Assembly (NCBI RefSeq): GCF_021462225.1
Contig: NC_061810.1
Span: 52,171,031-52,235,030, forward strand
DNA from: Girardinichthys multiradiatus
Taxonomy: Eukaryota; Chordata; Actinopteri; Cyprinodontiformes; Goodeidae
Length of the DNA stretch: 64,000 bases
Reading direction: 5' to 3'
The translations under genes and the position numbers were made by a program. Shown here piece by piece: positions 44,481 to 55,828 of the stretch. Numbering within the stretch: the stretch's first letter is position 1; each line of letters starts with the position of its first letter. The notes beneath the pieces were generated by a model. That model searched no databases. It had not been told where the DNA came from and saw only the letters and a list, made by a program, of their open reading frames with translations.

Positions 44481-45284
44481 CAAACACCACTTTCTGTTTA
44501 ATTTTGTAAATTGCGGTGGAAATAGCTCAAATTGATGGCCCCAAAGGACAAACAGGATCAGCCACAGCAAACTGTGACCACCCTGCCAGCCTCCAGGAGG
44601 GGCAACCTAAAATGGCAACAGCAAACTGTCACCATCCAGGCACCCCAGATGCCAGTTCAATTTTGAGCAGCTTTTCCAGCGTTTCATACACCGCATAACC
44701 TCTGGAATGCTTAGTTGATGGTCCATAACAGTTCACAACCACTTTAACAAGGTGAGAAAACTTACCAGAAAGGTGTGAATTCAGACCTGCTTCTTGAATG
44801 AAAACTCAGAAACGGCCCAGGGGTCACTAAGCCAGCTAGCCAGTTCAGTCCTGGTGACAGCAATTGTTACACTTCAAGACCTAATTAGTCTCCTTGGTGT
44901 GATAGAGTAAGGCCACCTGAGCTCAATTATATAAAGTATAAGGGTTCAGAGAGACCATAGTAGGTTTTTTAAAAATGAATTAATCTTTAAAAAAACGAAG
45001 TTGACAGTATGCGCAATGCATGCTGGGTAAGTGAAAAACGGACTTTTATTTTTGCAAGATGAAGTGGACTTAACCAGGTGTAAACCATCTGTACAGTAGA
45101 AACATGAACAGAAATATAAAAAGAGAAAAGCTGAGATGGGAAATATCAGGTGTACAGGTCAAACTAAAGTAAGAAAACTTTTAAAGTAAGCAAACCCACC
45201 AGGTGTGAAATAAAGCATGAATCAAGCTTTTAACAGGCTTGTAAGTTAGGGTTAAACCCAGGTGTTCAGGTGTAATAAATAATT
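44481..45284. other. Unidentified sequence proximal to the telomeric arrays
   Basis: No gene, RNA or transposon was recognised. Composition is ordinary until the 186-bp duplication begins. Short telomere-like words (gttagggttaaaccc near 45247) appear here. Confidence 0.4.
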
Positions 45285-45668
45285 CCAGTGAATTTAGGTT
45301 TTAGGCAACTACCCTGAGACCTTAGATTTAGGGTAAGACATCAGGGCTAGGCCATAAATTTAAAAATAAAAAGTATATAAACAAACATATATAAACTTAA
45401 TAATTTTAGGTTTTAGGCATCAAGGCCAAAAATACAATAAGCCAAACTTTTAAGTTTAGGCACTAAAACACCCAGTGAATTTAGGTTTTAGGCAATAACC
45501 CTGAGACCTTAGGTTTAGGGTAAGACATCAGGGTAGGTCATAAATTTAAAGACAAAAAGTATATAAACAAATATATATTAAAAATATTATATAAAAAATT
45601 ATTAATCAAACACAAACTCAATTTTAGGTTTTAGGCATCAAACCCAAAATACCATAAGCCAAATTTTT
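45285..45668 (+). repeat. Two tandem copies of an about 186-bp sequence next to the first telomeric array
   Basis: The segment agtgaatttaggttttaggc starts at about 45287 and again at about 45473. Both copies continue through gaccttag-tttagggtaagacatcaggg, an AT-rich stretch, and ttttaggttttaggcatcaa. The second copy runs straight into (TTAGGG)n at 45669. The units are rich in ttaggt/ttaggg words, so they may derive partly from telomeric DNA. Confidence 0.75.
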
Positions 45669-45879
45669 AAGGGTTAGGGTTAGGGTTAGGGTTAGGGTTA
45701 GGGTTAGGGTTAGGGTTAGGGTTAGGGGTTAGGGTTAGGGTTAGGGGTTAGGGTTAGGGTTAGGGTTAGGGTTAGGGTTAGGGTTAGGGTTAGGGTTAGG
45801 GTTAGGGTTAGGGTTAGGGTTAGGGTTAGGGTTAGGGTTAGGGTTAGGGTTAGGGTTAGGGGTTAGGGTTAGGGTTAGG
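45669..45879 (+). repeat. Telomeric array 1
   Basis: (TTAGGG)n of about 210 bp with several TTAGGGG variants. It joins the 186-bp repeat on the left and subtelomeric unit 1 on the right. Confidence 0.97.
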
Positions 45880-46029
45880 TAAGGGGATGAAAGCCAAAAA
45901 AAAAGTTTGCACGTTCTCAATAACTCGAAAAGTAAAAGTCCTAGGGAGCTGAAAGTTGGGCTGTAGCACCCTCTAGGGGGGCCCCAGGTACCCTGTGAAT
46001 TTGGTGGATGTAGCCCCTTCCTTTGACAT

Positions 46030-46215
46030 AGCTGCCATAGACACCCACTGATTGAAAAAAGTTGCACGTTCTCAATTACTCGAAAAGTATAAGTGGTAGA
46101 TGGACCAAAGTTGGTGTGTATACTCCCCTGGGGGGCTGCCAGGTCCCCAGGAAGTTTGGCGTCTCTAGGTGACTCCCTTCATATAGCTGCCATAGACTCC
46201 CATTGATTTTGGGGC
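46030..46215 (+). repeat. 155-bp monomer pair inside the subtelomeric unit (example, copy 1)
   Basis: tgcacgttctca begins at 45908 and 46063, and gctgccatagac at 46031 and 46186, giving a 155-bp period. Both monomers contain the actcgaaaagta core. The same pair opens every unit. Confidence 0.9.
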
Positions 46216-46269
46216 CAAGTCCAAGTCTGGGTAGGAAGGTGGTATGGAGTTGGGAGTTGGTTCTTGGTG

Positions 46270-46290
46270 CTCAGGGGGTCCCCCTGAGTA
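46270..46290. repeat. Near-perfect 19-bp palindrome (first per-unit copy)
   Basis: ctcagggggtccccctgag is self-complementary apart from its central base. It lies within a repeat of about 85 bp that recurs near the end of the unit (47327-47347 in copy 1), so each unit carries it twice. Confidence 0.85.
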
Positions 46291-47518
46291 AAAGGAGGGG
46301 TGACATGCCTGGGTCCTTGAACCTTTGTGAAATGTTGAAAAATGGGTGCAAGTGTGGGCGTGGCCAAGTGTGAGAGGTGTATGGCAGAGTGTTGTGGGGT
46401 GTGATTGTGGGTGTTTAAGAGTGTGTTGTGTATCAAAGTGTGAGTGGGTGGTTCCAAGTGTGTGAGTGGGTGGGTGAGTGGGTGTGTCCTGAAGTGAGTG
46501 GGTGTGTCCTAAGGGGTGATTGGGTGGGTGAATATGAGCAAGTGTTAGTGGTAGTTTGCCAGCAGTCCTGTGACCTTAGGTTTAGTAAAAAGGGTCATGT
46601 GAGGTGATAGATGAGTGTTTTGGGTTTAAAAGAGGTGAAGTAGGTGTTTTGAGGTGACTTGACCTTTGGTGACCTTTGTCCGTAACTCTTGAAGTGAGCG
46701 TGTTAGAGAGTTGGGAGTAGCAGGGTTGGATCGGGCTCGAAGAGCTCTATAAGATATGTGAAAATGAAGTTTGTAGTGTTTGTCTTTGATATTGATCTCC
46801 ACTATGAAGAAGGGTGTTGGGTGCGAAGGACCTGAGAGGCTGTTGTGGGAGTGTGTGAGGGTTGTGAACTTTGGCACGGTAGGTGGTAGGATGACAAGTG
46901 AGGCATGTATGGAAAGGCCTTGTCTCCCTGAGTGTGGCTGCAGTGGAATGGTGTGTGCAAGTGGTTCCACTTTGCTGCTAGAAGGGGTGAAAGTTGTGTA
47001 AATTGGAGTGTCTTTTAATTTTTCATTTGCTTATAGTAAGGGGTAGAGGTATGAAAGTAGTATATTGGGGTACTGTAGGTGAGTCCGAATGACATATATT
47101 TCGTTGGTTTCCGTAGGCCTTTTAGAACCTGTAGATTGGGCATAACTTGGGATAGAAAAGTGGGATTCAGGCAAGGACATGGTGGTTGTATTTGTCATGG
47201 GATGCCGAGTTGTTTGAGTACAAACATGACTCCATTTGGAGACATAAGTACTTTATTATGGGGCCCCTTTGTGTTGTAGTATCTGTGGGTAGGAAGGTGC
47301 TATGGAGCTGGGAGGTGGTTCCTGGTGCTCAGGGGGTCCCCCTGAGTAAAAGGAGAGGTGACATGGGTGGGTAGAAAGCCCTTCCTGAAATGGTCCATAA
47401 TGAGTGAAAGTGTGAGTGGGTGAGTGGGTGTGTCAAAGTGTGAGTGGGTGAGTGGGTGTGTCAAAGTGTGAGTGGGTGTGTCCTAAAGTGAGTGGGTGTG
47501 TCCTAAAGTGAGTGAGTG

Positions 47519-47824
47519 TTAGGGTTAGGGTTAGGGTTAGGGGGTTAGGGTTAGGGGGTTAGGGTTAGGGTTAGGGTTAGGGTTAGGGTTAGGGTTAGGG
47601 TTAGGGTTAGGGTTAGGGTTAGGGTTAGGGTTAGGGTTAGGGTTAGGGTTAGGGTTAGGGTTAGGTTAGGGTAGGGTTAGGGTTAGGGTTAGGGTTAGGG
47701 TTAGGTTAGGGTTAGGGTTAGGGTTAGGGTTAGGGTTAGGGTTAGGGTTAGGGTTAGGGTTAGGGTTAGGGTTAGGGTTAGGGTTAGGGTTAGGGTTAGG
47801 GTTAGGGTTAGGGTTAGGGTTAGG
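47519..47824 (+). repeat. Telomeric array 2
   Basis: About 306 bp of TTAGGG with GGGGTT and TAGGTTAGGG variants, mainly in the proximal half. Confidence 0.97.
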
Positions 47825-49676
47825 TAAGGGGATGAAAGCCAAAAAAAAAGTTTGCACGTTCTCAATAACTCGAAAAGTAAAAGTCCTAGGGAGCTGAAAG
47901 TTGGGCTGTAGCACCCTCTAGGGGGGCCCCAGGTACCCTGTGAATTTGGTGGATGTAGCCCCTTCCTTTGACATAGCTGCCATAGACACCCACTGATTGA
48001 AAAAAGTTGCACGTTCTCAATTACTCGAAAAGTATAAGTGGTAGATGGACCAAAGTTGGTGTGTATACTCCCCTGGGGGGCTGCCAGGTCCCCAGGAAGT
48101 TTGGCGTCTCTAGGTGACTCCCTTCATATAGCTGCCATAGACTCCCATTGATTTTGGGGCCAAGTCCAAGTCTGGGTAGGAAGGTGGTATGGAGTTGGGA
48201 GTTGGTTCTTGGTGCTCAGGGGGTCCCCCTGAGTAAAAGGAGGGGTGACATGCCGGGGTCCTTGAACCTTTGTGAAATGTTGAAAAATGGGTGCAAGTGT
48301 GGGCGTGGCCAAGTGTGAGAGGTGTATGGCAGAGTGTTGTGGGGTGTGATTGTGGGTGTTTAAGAGTGTGTTGTGTATCAAAGTGTGAGTGGGTGGTTCC
48401 AAGTGTGTGAGTGGGTGGGTGAGTGGGTGTGTCCTGAAGTGAGTGGGTGTGTCCTAAGGGGTGATTGGGTGGGTGAATATGAGCAAGTGTTAGTGGTAGT
48501 TTGCCAGCAGTCCTGTGACCTTAGGTTTAGTAAAAAGGGTCATGTGAGGTGATAGATGAGTGTTTTGGGTTTAAAAGAGGTGAAGTAGGTGTTTTGAGGT
48601 GACTTGACCTTTGGTGACCTTTGTCCGTAACTCTTGAAGTGAGCGTGTTAGAGAGTTGGGAGTAGCAGGGTTGGATCGGGCTCGAAGAGCTCTATAAGAT
48701 ATGTGAAAATGAAGTTTGTAGTGTTTGTCTTTGATATTGATCTCCACTATGAGGAAGGGTGTTGGGTGCGAAGGACCTGAGAGGCTGTTGTGGGAGTGTG
48801 CGAGGGTTGTGAACTTTGGCACGGTAGGTGGTAGGATGACAAGTGAGGCATGTATGGAAAGGCCTTGTCTCCCTGAGTGTGGCTGCAGTGGAATGGTGTG
48901 TGCAAGTGGTTCCACTTTGCTGCTAGAAGGGGTGAAAGTTGTGGAAATTTGAGTGTCTTTTAATTTTTCATTTGCTTATAGTAAGGGGTAGAGGTATGAA
49001 AGTAGTATATTGGGGTACTGTAGGTGAGTCCGAATGACATATATTTCGTTGGTTTCCGTAGGCCTTTTAGAACCTGTAGATTGGGCATAACTTGGGATAG
49101 AAAGGTGGGATTGAGGCAAGGACATGGTGGTTGTATTTGTCATGGGATGCCGAGTTGTTTGAGTACAAACATGACTCCATTTGGAGACATAAGTACTTTA
49201 TTATGGGGCCCCTTTGTGTTGTTGTATCTGTGGGTAGGAAGGTGCTATGGAGCTGGGAGGTGGTTCCTGGTGCTCAGGGGGGGTCCCCTGAGTAAAAGGA
49301 GAGGTGACATGGGTGGTAGAAAGCCTTCCTGAAATGGTCCATAATGAGTGAAAGTCGTGAGTGGGTGAGTGGGTGTGTCAAAGTGTGAGTGGGTGAGTGG
49401 GTGTGGCTAAGTGTGAGTGGGTGTGTCCTAAAGTGAGTGGGTGTGTCCTAAAGTGAGTGGGTGTGGCTAAGTGTGAGTGGGAGTGTCTAAGTGTGAGTGG
49501 GTGTGTCCTAAGTGAGTGGGTGTGGCTAAGTGGGAGTGGGTGTGGCTAAGTGGGAGTGGGTGTGTCCTAAGTGAGTGGGTGTGGCTAAGTGTGAGTGGGT
49601 GTGTCCTGGGTGAGTGGGTGTGGCCAAGTCCTGTGACCTTAGGGTTAGTAAAAAGCATCATGTGAGGTGATAGATA
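47825..49676 (+). repeat. Subtelomeric unit copy 2
   Basis: Long-tail class, about 1.85 kb. Variants gtgtgcgagggttg and gtggaaatttgag are shared with copy 6. The tail contains extra gtggctaagtgtgag minisatellite units and a cctgtgaccttagggttagt block. Confidence 0.93.
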
Positions 49677-49903
49677 GGGTTAGGGTTAGGGTTAGGTTAA
49701 GGCAAGAACACCACCTGAGGATCGGTCAGTCGGCAAATAACTCGTGAACGGAAAGTGGTAGAGGGTTAGGGTTAGGGTTAGGGGTTAGGGTTAGGGTTAG
49801 GGTTAGGGTTAGGGTTAGGGTTAGGGTTAGGGTTAGGGTTAGGGTTAGGGTTAGGGTTAGGGTTAGGGTTAGGGTTAGGGTTAGGGTTAGGGTTAGGGTT
49901 AGG
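49677..49903 (+). repeat. Telomeric array 3, split by a 63-bp insert
   Basis: About 23 bp of TTAGGG (49677-49699) is followed by a non-telomeric insert (49700-49762, containing aaataactcgtgaacggaaag) and then about 140 bp of TTAGGG. The insert resembles the start of the 155-bp monomer (caataactcgaaaagtaaaag). Confidence 0.9.
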
Positions 49904-51542
49904 TAAGGGGATGAAAGCCAAAAAAAAAGTTTGCACGTTCTCAATAACTCGAAAAGTAAAAGTCCTAGGGAGCTGAAAGTTGGGCTGTAGCACCCTCTAG
50001 GGGGGCCCCAGGTACCCTGTGAATTTGGTGGATGTAGCCCCTTCCTTTGACATAGCTGCCATAGACACCCACTGATTGAAAAAAGTTGCACGTTCTCAAT
50101 TACTCGAAAAGTATAAGTGGTAGATGGACCAAAGTTGGTGTGTATACTCCCCTGGGGGGCTGCCAGGTCCCCAGGAAGTTTGGCGTCTCTAGGTGACTCC
50201 CTTCATATAGCTGCCATAGACTCCCATTGATTTTGGGGCCAAGTCCAAGTCTGGGTAGGAAGGTGGTATGGAGTTGGGAGTTGGTTCTTGGTGCTCAGGG
50301 GGTCCCCCTGAGTAAAAGGAGGGGTGACATGCCGGGGTCCTTGAACCTTTGTGAAATGTTGAAAAATGGGTGCAAGTGTGGGCGTGGCCAAGTGTGAGAG
50401 GTGTATGGCAGAGTGTTGTGGGGTGTGATTGTGGGTGTTTAAGAGTGTGTTGTGTATCAAAGTGTGAGTGGGTGGTTCCAAGTGTGTGAGTGGGTGGGTG
50501 AGTGGGTGTGTCCTGAAGTGAGTGGGTGTGTCCTAAGGGGTGATTGGGTGGGTGAATATGAGCAAGTGTTAGTGGTAGTTTGCCAGCAGTCCTGTGACCT
50601 TAGGTTTAGTAAAAAGGGTCATGTGAGGTGATAGATGAGTGTTTTGGGTTTAAAAGAGGTGAAGTAGGTGTTTTGAGGTGACTTGACCTTTGGTGACCTT
50701 TGTCCGTAACTCTTGAAGTGAGCGTGTTAGAGAGTTGGGAGTAGCAGGGTTGGATCGGGCTCGAAGAGCTCTATAAGATATGTGAAAATGAAGTTTGTAG
50801 TGTTTGTCTTTGATATTGATCTCCACTATGAAGAAGGGTGTTGGGTGCGAAGGACCTGAGAGGCTGTTGTGGGAGTGTGTGAGGGTTGTGAACTTTGGCA
50901 CGGTAGGTGGTAGGATGACAAGTGAGGCATGTATGGAAAGGCCTTGTCTCCCTGAGTGTGGCTGCAGTGGAATGGTGTGTGCAAGTGGTTCCACTTTGCT
51001 GCTAGAAGGGGTGAAAGTTGTGTAAATTTGAGTGTCTTTTAATTTTTCATTTGCTTATAGTAAGGGGTAGAGGTATGAAAGTAGTATATTGGGGTACTGT
51101 AGGTGAGTCCGAATGACATATATTTCGTTGGTTTCCGTAGGCCTTTTAGAACCTGTAGATTGGGCATAACTTGGGATAGAAAGGTGGGATTGAGGCAAGG
51201 ACATGGTGGTTGTATTTGTCATGGGATGCCGAGTTGTTTGAGTACAAACATGACTCCATTTGGAGACATAAGTACTTTATTATGGGGCCCCTTTGTGTTG
51301 TTGTATCTGTGGGTAGGAAGGTGCTATGGAGCTGGGAGGTGGTTCCTGGTGGCTCAGGGGGTCCCCCTGAGTAAAAGGAGAGGTGACATGGGTGGGTAGA
51401 AAGCCTTCCTGAAATGGTCCATAATGAGTGAAAGTGTGAGTGGTGTGGTGGGTGTGTCAAAGTGTGAGTGGGTGAGTGGGTGTGTCAAAGTGTGAGTGGG
51501 TGTGTCCTAAAGTGAGTGGGTGTGTCCTAAAGTGAGTGAGTG
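49904..51542 (+). repeat. Subtelomeric unit copy 3
   Basis: Short-tail class. Variants gtgtgtgagggttg and gtgtaaatttgag. The second near-palindrome is preceded by ggtggctcaggg, one G more than in other copies. Confidence 0.93.
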
Positions 51543-51911
51543 TTAGGTAGGGTTAGGGTTAGGGGTTAGGGTTAGGGGGTAGGGTTAGGGGTTAGGGTTA
51601 GGTTAGGGGTTAGGGTTAGGGTTAGGGTTAGGGTTAGGGTTAGGGTTAGGGTTAGGGTTAGGGTTAGGGTTAGGGTTAGGGTTAGGGTTAGGGTTAGGGT
51701 TAGGGTTAGGTTAGGGTTAGGGTTAGGGTTGGGTTAGGGTTAGGGTTAGGGTTAGGGTAGGGTTAGGGTTAGGGTTAGGGTTAGGGTTAGGGTTAGGGTT
51801 AGGGTTAGGGTTAGGGTTAGGGTTAGGGTTAGGGTTAGGGTTAGGGTTAGGGTTAGGGTTAGGGTTAGGGTTAGGGTTAGGGTTAGGGTTAGGGTTAGGG
51901 TTAGGGTTAGG
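51543..51911 (+). repeat. Telomeric array 4
   Basis: About 369 bp with degenerate hexamers (ttaggtaggg, gggttggg) on the proximal side and pure TTAGGG distally. Confidence 0.97.
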
Positions 51912-53545
51912 TAAGGGGATGAAAGCCAAAAAAAAAGTTTGCACGTTCTCAATAACACGAAAAGTAAAAGTCCTAGGGAGCTGAAAGTTGGGCTGTAGCA
52001 CCCTCTAGGGGGGCCCCAGGTACCCTGTGAATTTGGTGGATGTAGCCCCTTCCTTTGACATAGCTGCCATAGACACCCACTGATTGAAAAAAGTTGCACG
52101 TTCTCAATTACTCGAAAAGTATAAGTGGTAGATGGACCAAAGTTGGTGTGTATACTCCCCTGGGGGGCTGCCAGGTCCCCAGGAAGTTTGGCGTCTCTAG
52201 GTGACTCCCTTCATATAGCTGCCATAGACTCCCATTGATTTTGGGGCCAAGTCCAAGTCTGGGTAGGAAGGTGGTATGGAGTTGGGAGTTGGTTCTTGGT
52301 GCTCAGGGGGTCCCCCTGAGTAAAAGGAGGGGTGACATGCCGGGGTCCTTGAACCTTTGTGAAATGTTGAAAAATGGGTGCAAGTGTGGGCGTGGCCAAG
52401 TGTGAGAGGTGTATGGCAGAGTGTTGTGGGGTGTGATTGTGGGTGTTTAAGAGTGTGTTGTGTATCAAAGTGTGAGTGGGTGGTTCCAAGTGTGTGAGTG
52501 GGTGGGTGAGTGGGTGTGTCCTGAAGTGAGTGGGTGTGTCCTAAGGGGTGATTGGGTGGGTGAATATGAGCAAGTGTTAGTGGTAGTTTGCCAGCAGTCC
52601 TGTGACCTTAGGTTTAGTAAAAAGGGTCATGTGAGGTGATAGATGAGTGTTTTGGGTTTAAAAGAGGTGAAGTAGGTGTTTTGAGGTGACTTGACCTTTG
52701 GTGACCTTTGTCCGTAACTCTTGAAGTGAGCGTGTTAGAGAGTTGGGAGTAGCAGGGTTGGATCGGGCTCGAAGAGCTCTATAAGATATGTGAAAATGAA
52801 GTTTGTAGTGTTTGTCTTTGATATTGATCTCCACTATGAAGAAGGGTGTTGGGTGCGAAGGACCTGAGAGGCTGTTGTGGGAGTGTGCGAGGGTTGTGAA
52901 CTTTGGCACGGTAGGTGGTAGGATGACAAGTGAGGCATGTATGGAAAGGCCTTGTCTCCCTGAGTGTGGCTGCAGTGGAATGGTGTGTGCAAGTGGTTCC
53001 ACTTTGCTGCTAGAAGGGGTGAAAGTTGTGTAAATTTGAGTGTCTTTTAATTTTTCATTTGCTTATAGTAAGGGGTAGAGGTATGAAAGTAGTATATTGG
53101 GGTACTGTAGGTGAGTCCGAATGACATATATTTCGTTGGTTTCCGTAGGCCTTTTAGAACCTGTAGATTGGGCATAACTTGGGATAGAAAGGTGGGATTG
53201 AGGCAAGGACATGGTGGTTGTATTTGTCATGGGATGCCGAGTTGTTTGAGTACAAACATGACTCCATTTGGAGACATAAGTACTTTATTATGGGGCCCCT
53301 TTGTGTTGTTGTATCTTGGGGTAGGAAGGTGCTATGGAGCTGGGCGGTGGTTCCTGGTGCTCCGGGGGTCCCCCTGAGTAAAAGGAGAGGTGACATGGGT
53401 GGGTAGAAAGCCCTTAAGCCATGAGTGAAAGTGGATGCGTAATGAGTGTGTCAAGTGTGAGTGGGTGAGTGGGTGTGTCAAAGTGTGAGTGGGTGGTGGT
53501 GTGCCTAAAGTGAGTGGGGTGTGTCCTAAAGTGAGTGGGTGTGTG
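51912..53545 (+). repeat. Subtelomeric unit copy 4
   Basis: Short-tail class, with aataacacgaaaag instead of aataactcgaaaag, gtgtgcgagggttg and gtgtaaatttgag. The tail is degraded from 53410 (cttaagccatgagtg). Confidence 0.93.
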
Positions 53546-53970
53546 TTAGGTTAGGGTTAGGGGGTTAGGGTTAGGGGGTTAGGTTAGGGTTAGGGTTAGG
53601 GTTAGGGTTAGGGTTAGGTTAGGGTTAGGGTTAGGTTAGGGTTAGGGTTAGGGTTAGGGTTAGGGTTAGGGTTGGGTTAGGGTTAGGGTTAGGGTTAGGG
53701 TTAGGGTTAGGGTTAGGGTTAGGGGTAGGGTTAGGGTTAGGGTTAGGGTTAGGGTTAGGGTAGAGGGTTAGGGTTAGGGTTAGGGTTAGGGTTAGGGTTA
53801 GGGTTAGGGTTAGGGTTAGGGTTAGGGTTAGGGTTAGGGTTAGGGTTAGGGTTAGGGTTAGGGTTAGGGTTAGGGTTAGGGTTAGGGTTAGGGTTAGGGT
53901 TAGGGTTAGGGTTAGGGTTAGGGTTAGGGTTAGGGTTAGGGTTAGGGTTAGGGTTAGGGTTAGGGTTAGG
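53546..53970 (+). repeat. Telomeric array 5
   Basis: About 425 bp, the longest internal array. Variants (ttagggttggg, aggggtaggg, gtagaggg) lie in the proximal half, with a pure tract after 53767. Confidence 0.97.
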
Positions 53971-55606
53971 TAAGGGGATGAAAGCCAAAAAAAAAGTTTG
54001 CACGTTCTCAATAACTCGAAAAGTAAAAGTCCTAGGGAGCTGAAAGTTGGGCTGTAGCACCCTCTAGGGGGGCCCCAGGTACCCTGTGAATTTGGTGGAT
54101 GTAGCCCCTTCCTTTGACATAGCTGCCATAGACACCCACTGATTGAAAAAAGTTGCACGTTCTCAATTACTCGAAAAGTATAAGTGGTAGATGGACCAAA
54201 GTTGGTGTGTATACTCCCCTGGGGGGCTGCCAGGTCCCCAGGAAGTTTGGCGTCTCTAGGTGACTCCCTTCATATAGCTGCCATAGACTCCCATTGATTT
54301 TGGGGCCAAGTCCAAGTCTGGGTAGGAAGGTGGTATGGAGTTGGGAGTTGGTTCTTGGTGCTCAGGGGGTCCCCCTGAGTAAAAGGAGGGGTGACATGCC
54401 GGGGTCCTTGAACCTTTGTGAAATGTTGAAAAATGGGTGCAAGTGTGGGCGTGGCCAAGTGTGAGAGGTGTATGGCAGAGTGTTGTGGGGTGTGATTGTG
54501 GGTGTTTAAGAGTGTGTTGTGTATCAAAGTGTGAGTGGGTGGTTCCAAGTGTGTGAGTGGGTGGGTGAGTGGGTGTGTCCTGAAGTGAGTGGGTGTGTCC
54601 TAAGGGGTGATTGGGTGGGTGAATATGAGCAAGTGTTAGTGGTAGTTTGCCAGCAGTCCTGTGACCTTAGGTTTAGTAAAAAGGGTCATGTGAGGTGATA
54701 GATGAGTGTTTTGGGTTTAAAAGAGGTGAAGTAGGTGTTTTGAGGTGACTTGACCTTTGGTGACCTTTGTCCGTAACTCTTGAAGTGAGCGTGTTAGAGA
54801 GTTGGGAGTAGCAGTGTTGGATCGGGCTCGAAGAGCTCTATAAGATATGTGAAAATGAAGTTTGTAGTGTTTGTCTTTGATATTGATCTCCACTATGAAG
54901 AAGGGTGTTGGGTGCGAAGGACCTGAGAGGCTGTTGTGGGAGTGTGTGAGGGTTGTGAACTTTGGCACGGTAGGTGGTAGGATGACAAGTGAGGCATGTA
55001 TGGAAAGGCCTTGTCTCCCTGAGTGTGGCTGCAGTGGAATGGTGTGTGCAAGTGGTTCCACTTTGCTGCTAGAAGGGGTGAAAGTTGTGTAAATTGGAGT
55101 GTCTTTTAATTTTTCATTTGCTTATAGTAAGGGGTAGAGGTATGAAAGTAGTATATTGGGGTACTGTAGGTGAGTCCGAATGACATATATTTCGTTGGTT
55201 TCCGTAGGCCTTTTAGAACCTGTAGATTGGGCATAACTTGGGATAGAAAAGTGGGATTCAGGCAAGGACATGGTGGTTGTATTTGTCATGGGATGCCGAG
55301 TTGTTTGAGTACAAACATGACTCCATTTGGAGACATAAGTACTTTATTATGGGGCCCCTTTGTGTTGTAGTATCTGTGGGTAGGAAGGTGCTATGGAGCT
55401 GGGAGGTGGTTCCTGGTGCTCAGGGGGTCCCCCTGAGTAAAAGGAGAGGTGACATGGGTGGGTAGAAAGCCCTTCCTGAATGGTCCATAATGAGTGAAAG
55501 TGTGAGTGGGTGAGTGGGTGTGTCAAAGTGTGAGTGGGTGAGTGGTGTGTCAAGTGTGAGTGGGTGTGTCCTAAGTGAGTGGGTTGTGTCCTAAAGTGAG
55601 TGAGTG
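53971..55606 (+). repeat. Subtelomeric unit copy 5
   Basis: Short-tail class, sharing the diagnostic variants of copy 1 and adding a private gcagtgttgg. Its tail has small deletions (gagtggtgtgtcaagtg). Confidence 0.93.
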
Positions 55607-55714
55607 TAGGTTAGGGTTAGGGTTAGGGGGTTAGGGTTAGGGGTTAGGGTTAGGTTAGGGTTAGGGTTAGGGTTAGGGTTAGGGTTAGGGTTAGGGTTAG
55701 GGTTAGGGTTAGGG

Positions 55715-55755
<41 letters not shown>

Positions 55756-55828
55756 GGTTAGGGTTGGGGTTAGGGTTAGGGTTAGGGTTAGGGTTAGGGT
55801 TAGGGTTAGGGTTAGGGTTAGGGTTAGG
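55607..55828 (+). repeat. Telomeric array 6
   Basis: About 222 bp of TTAGGG with ggtttaggg and gttgggg variants. Confidence 0.97.

Larger units (their letters stand above)
45880..47518 (+). repeat. Subtelomeric unit copy 1
   Basis: Short-tail class, about 1.64 kb. Diagnostic variants: gtgtgtgagggttg, gtgtaaattggag, gggattcaggc and gttgtagtatctg. All four are shared with copy 5 (53971). It also has a private gacatgcctgggtcc. Confidence 0.93.
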
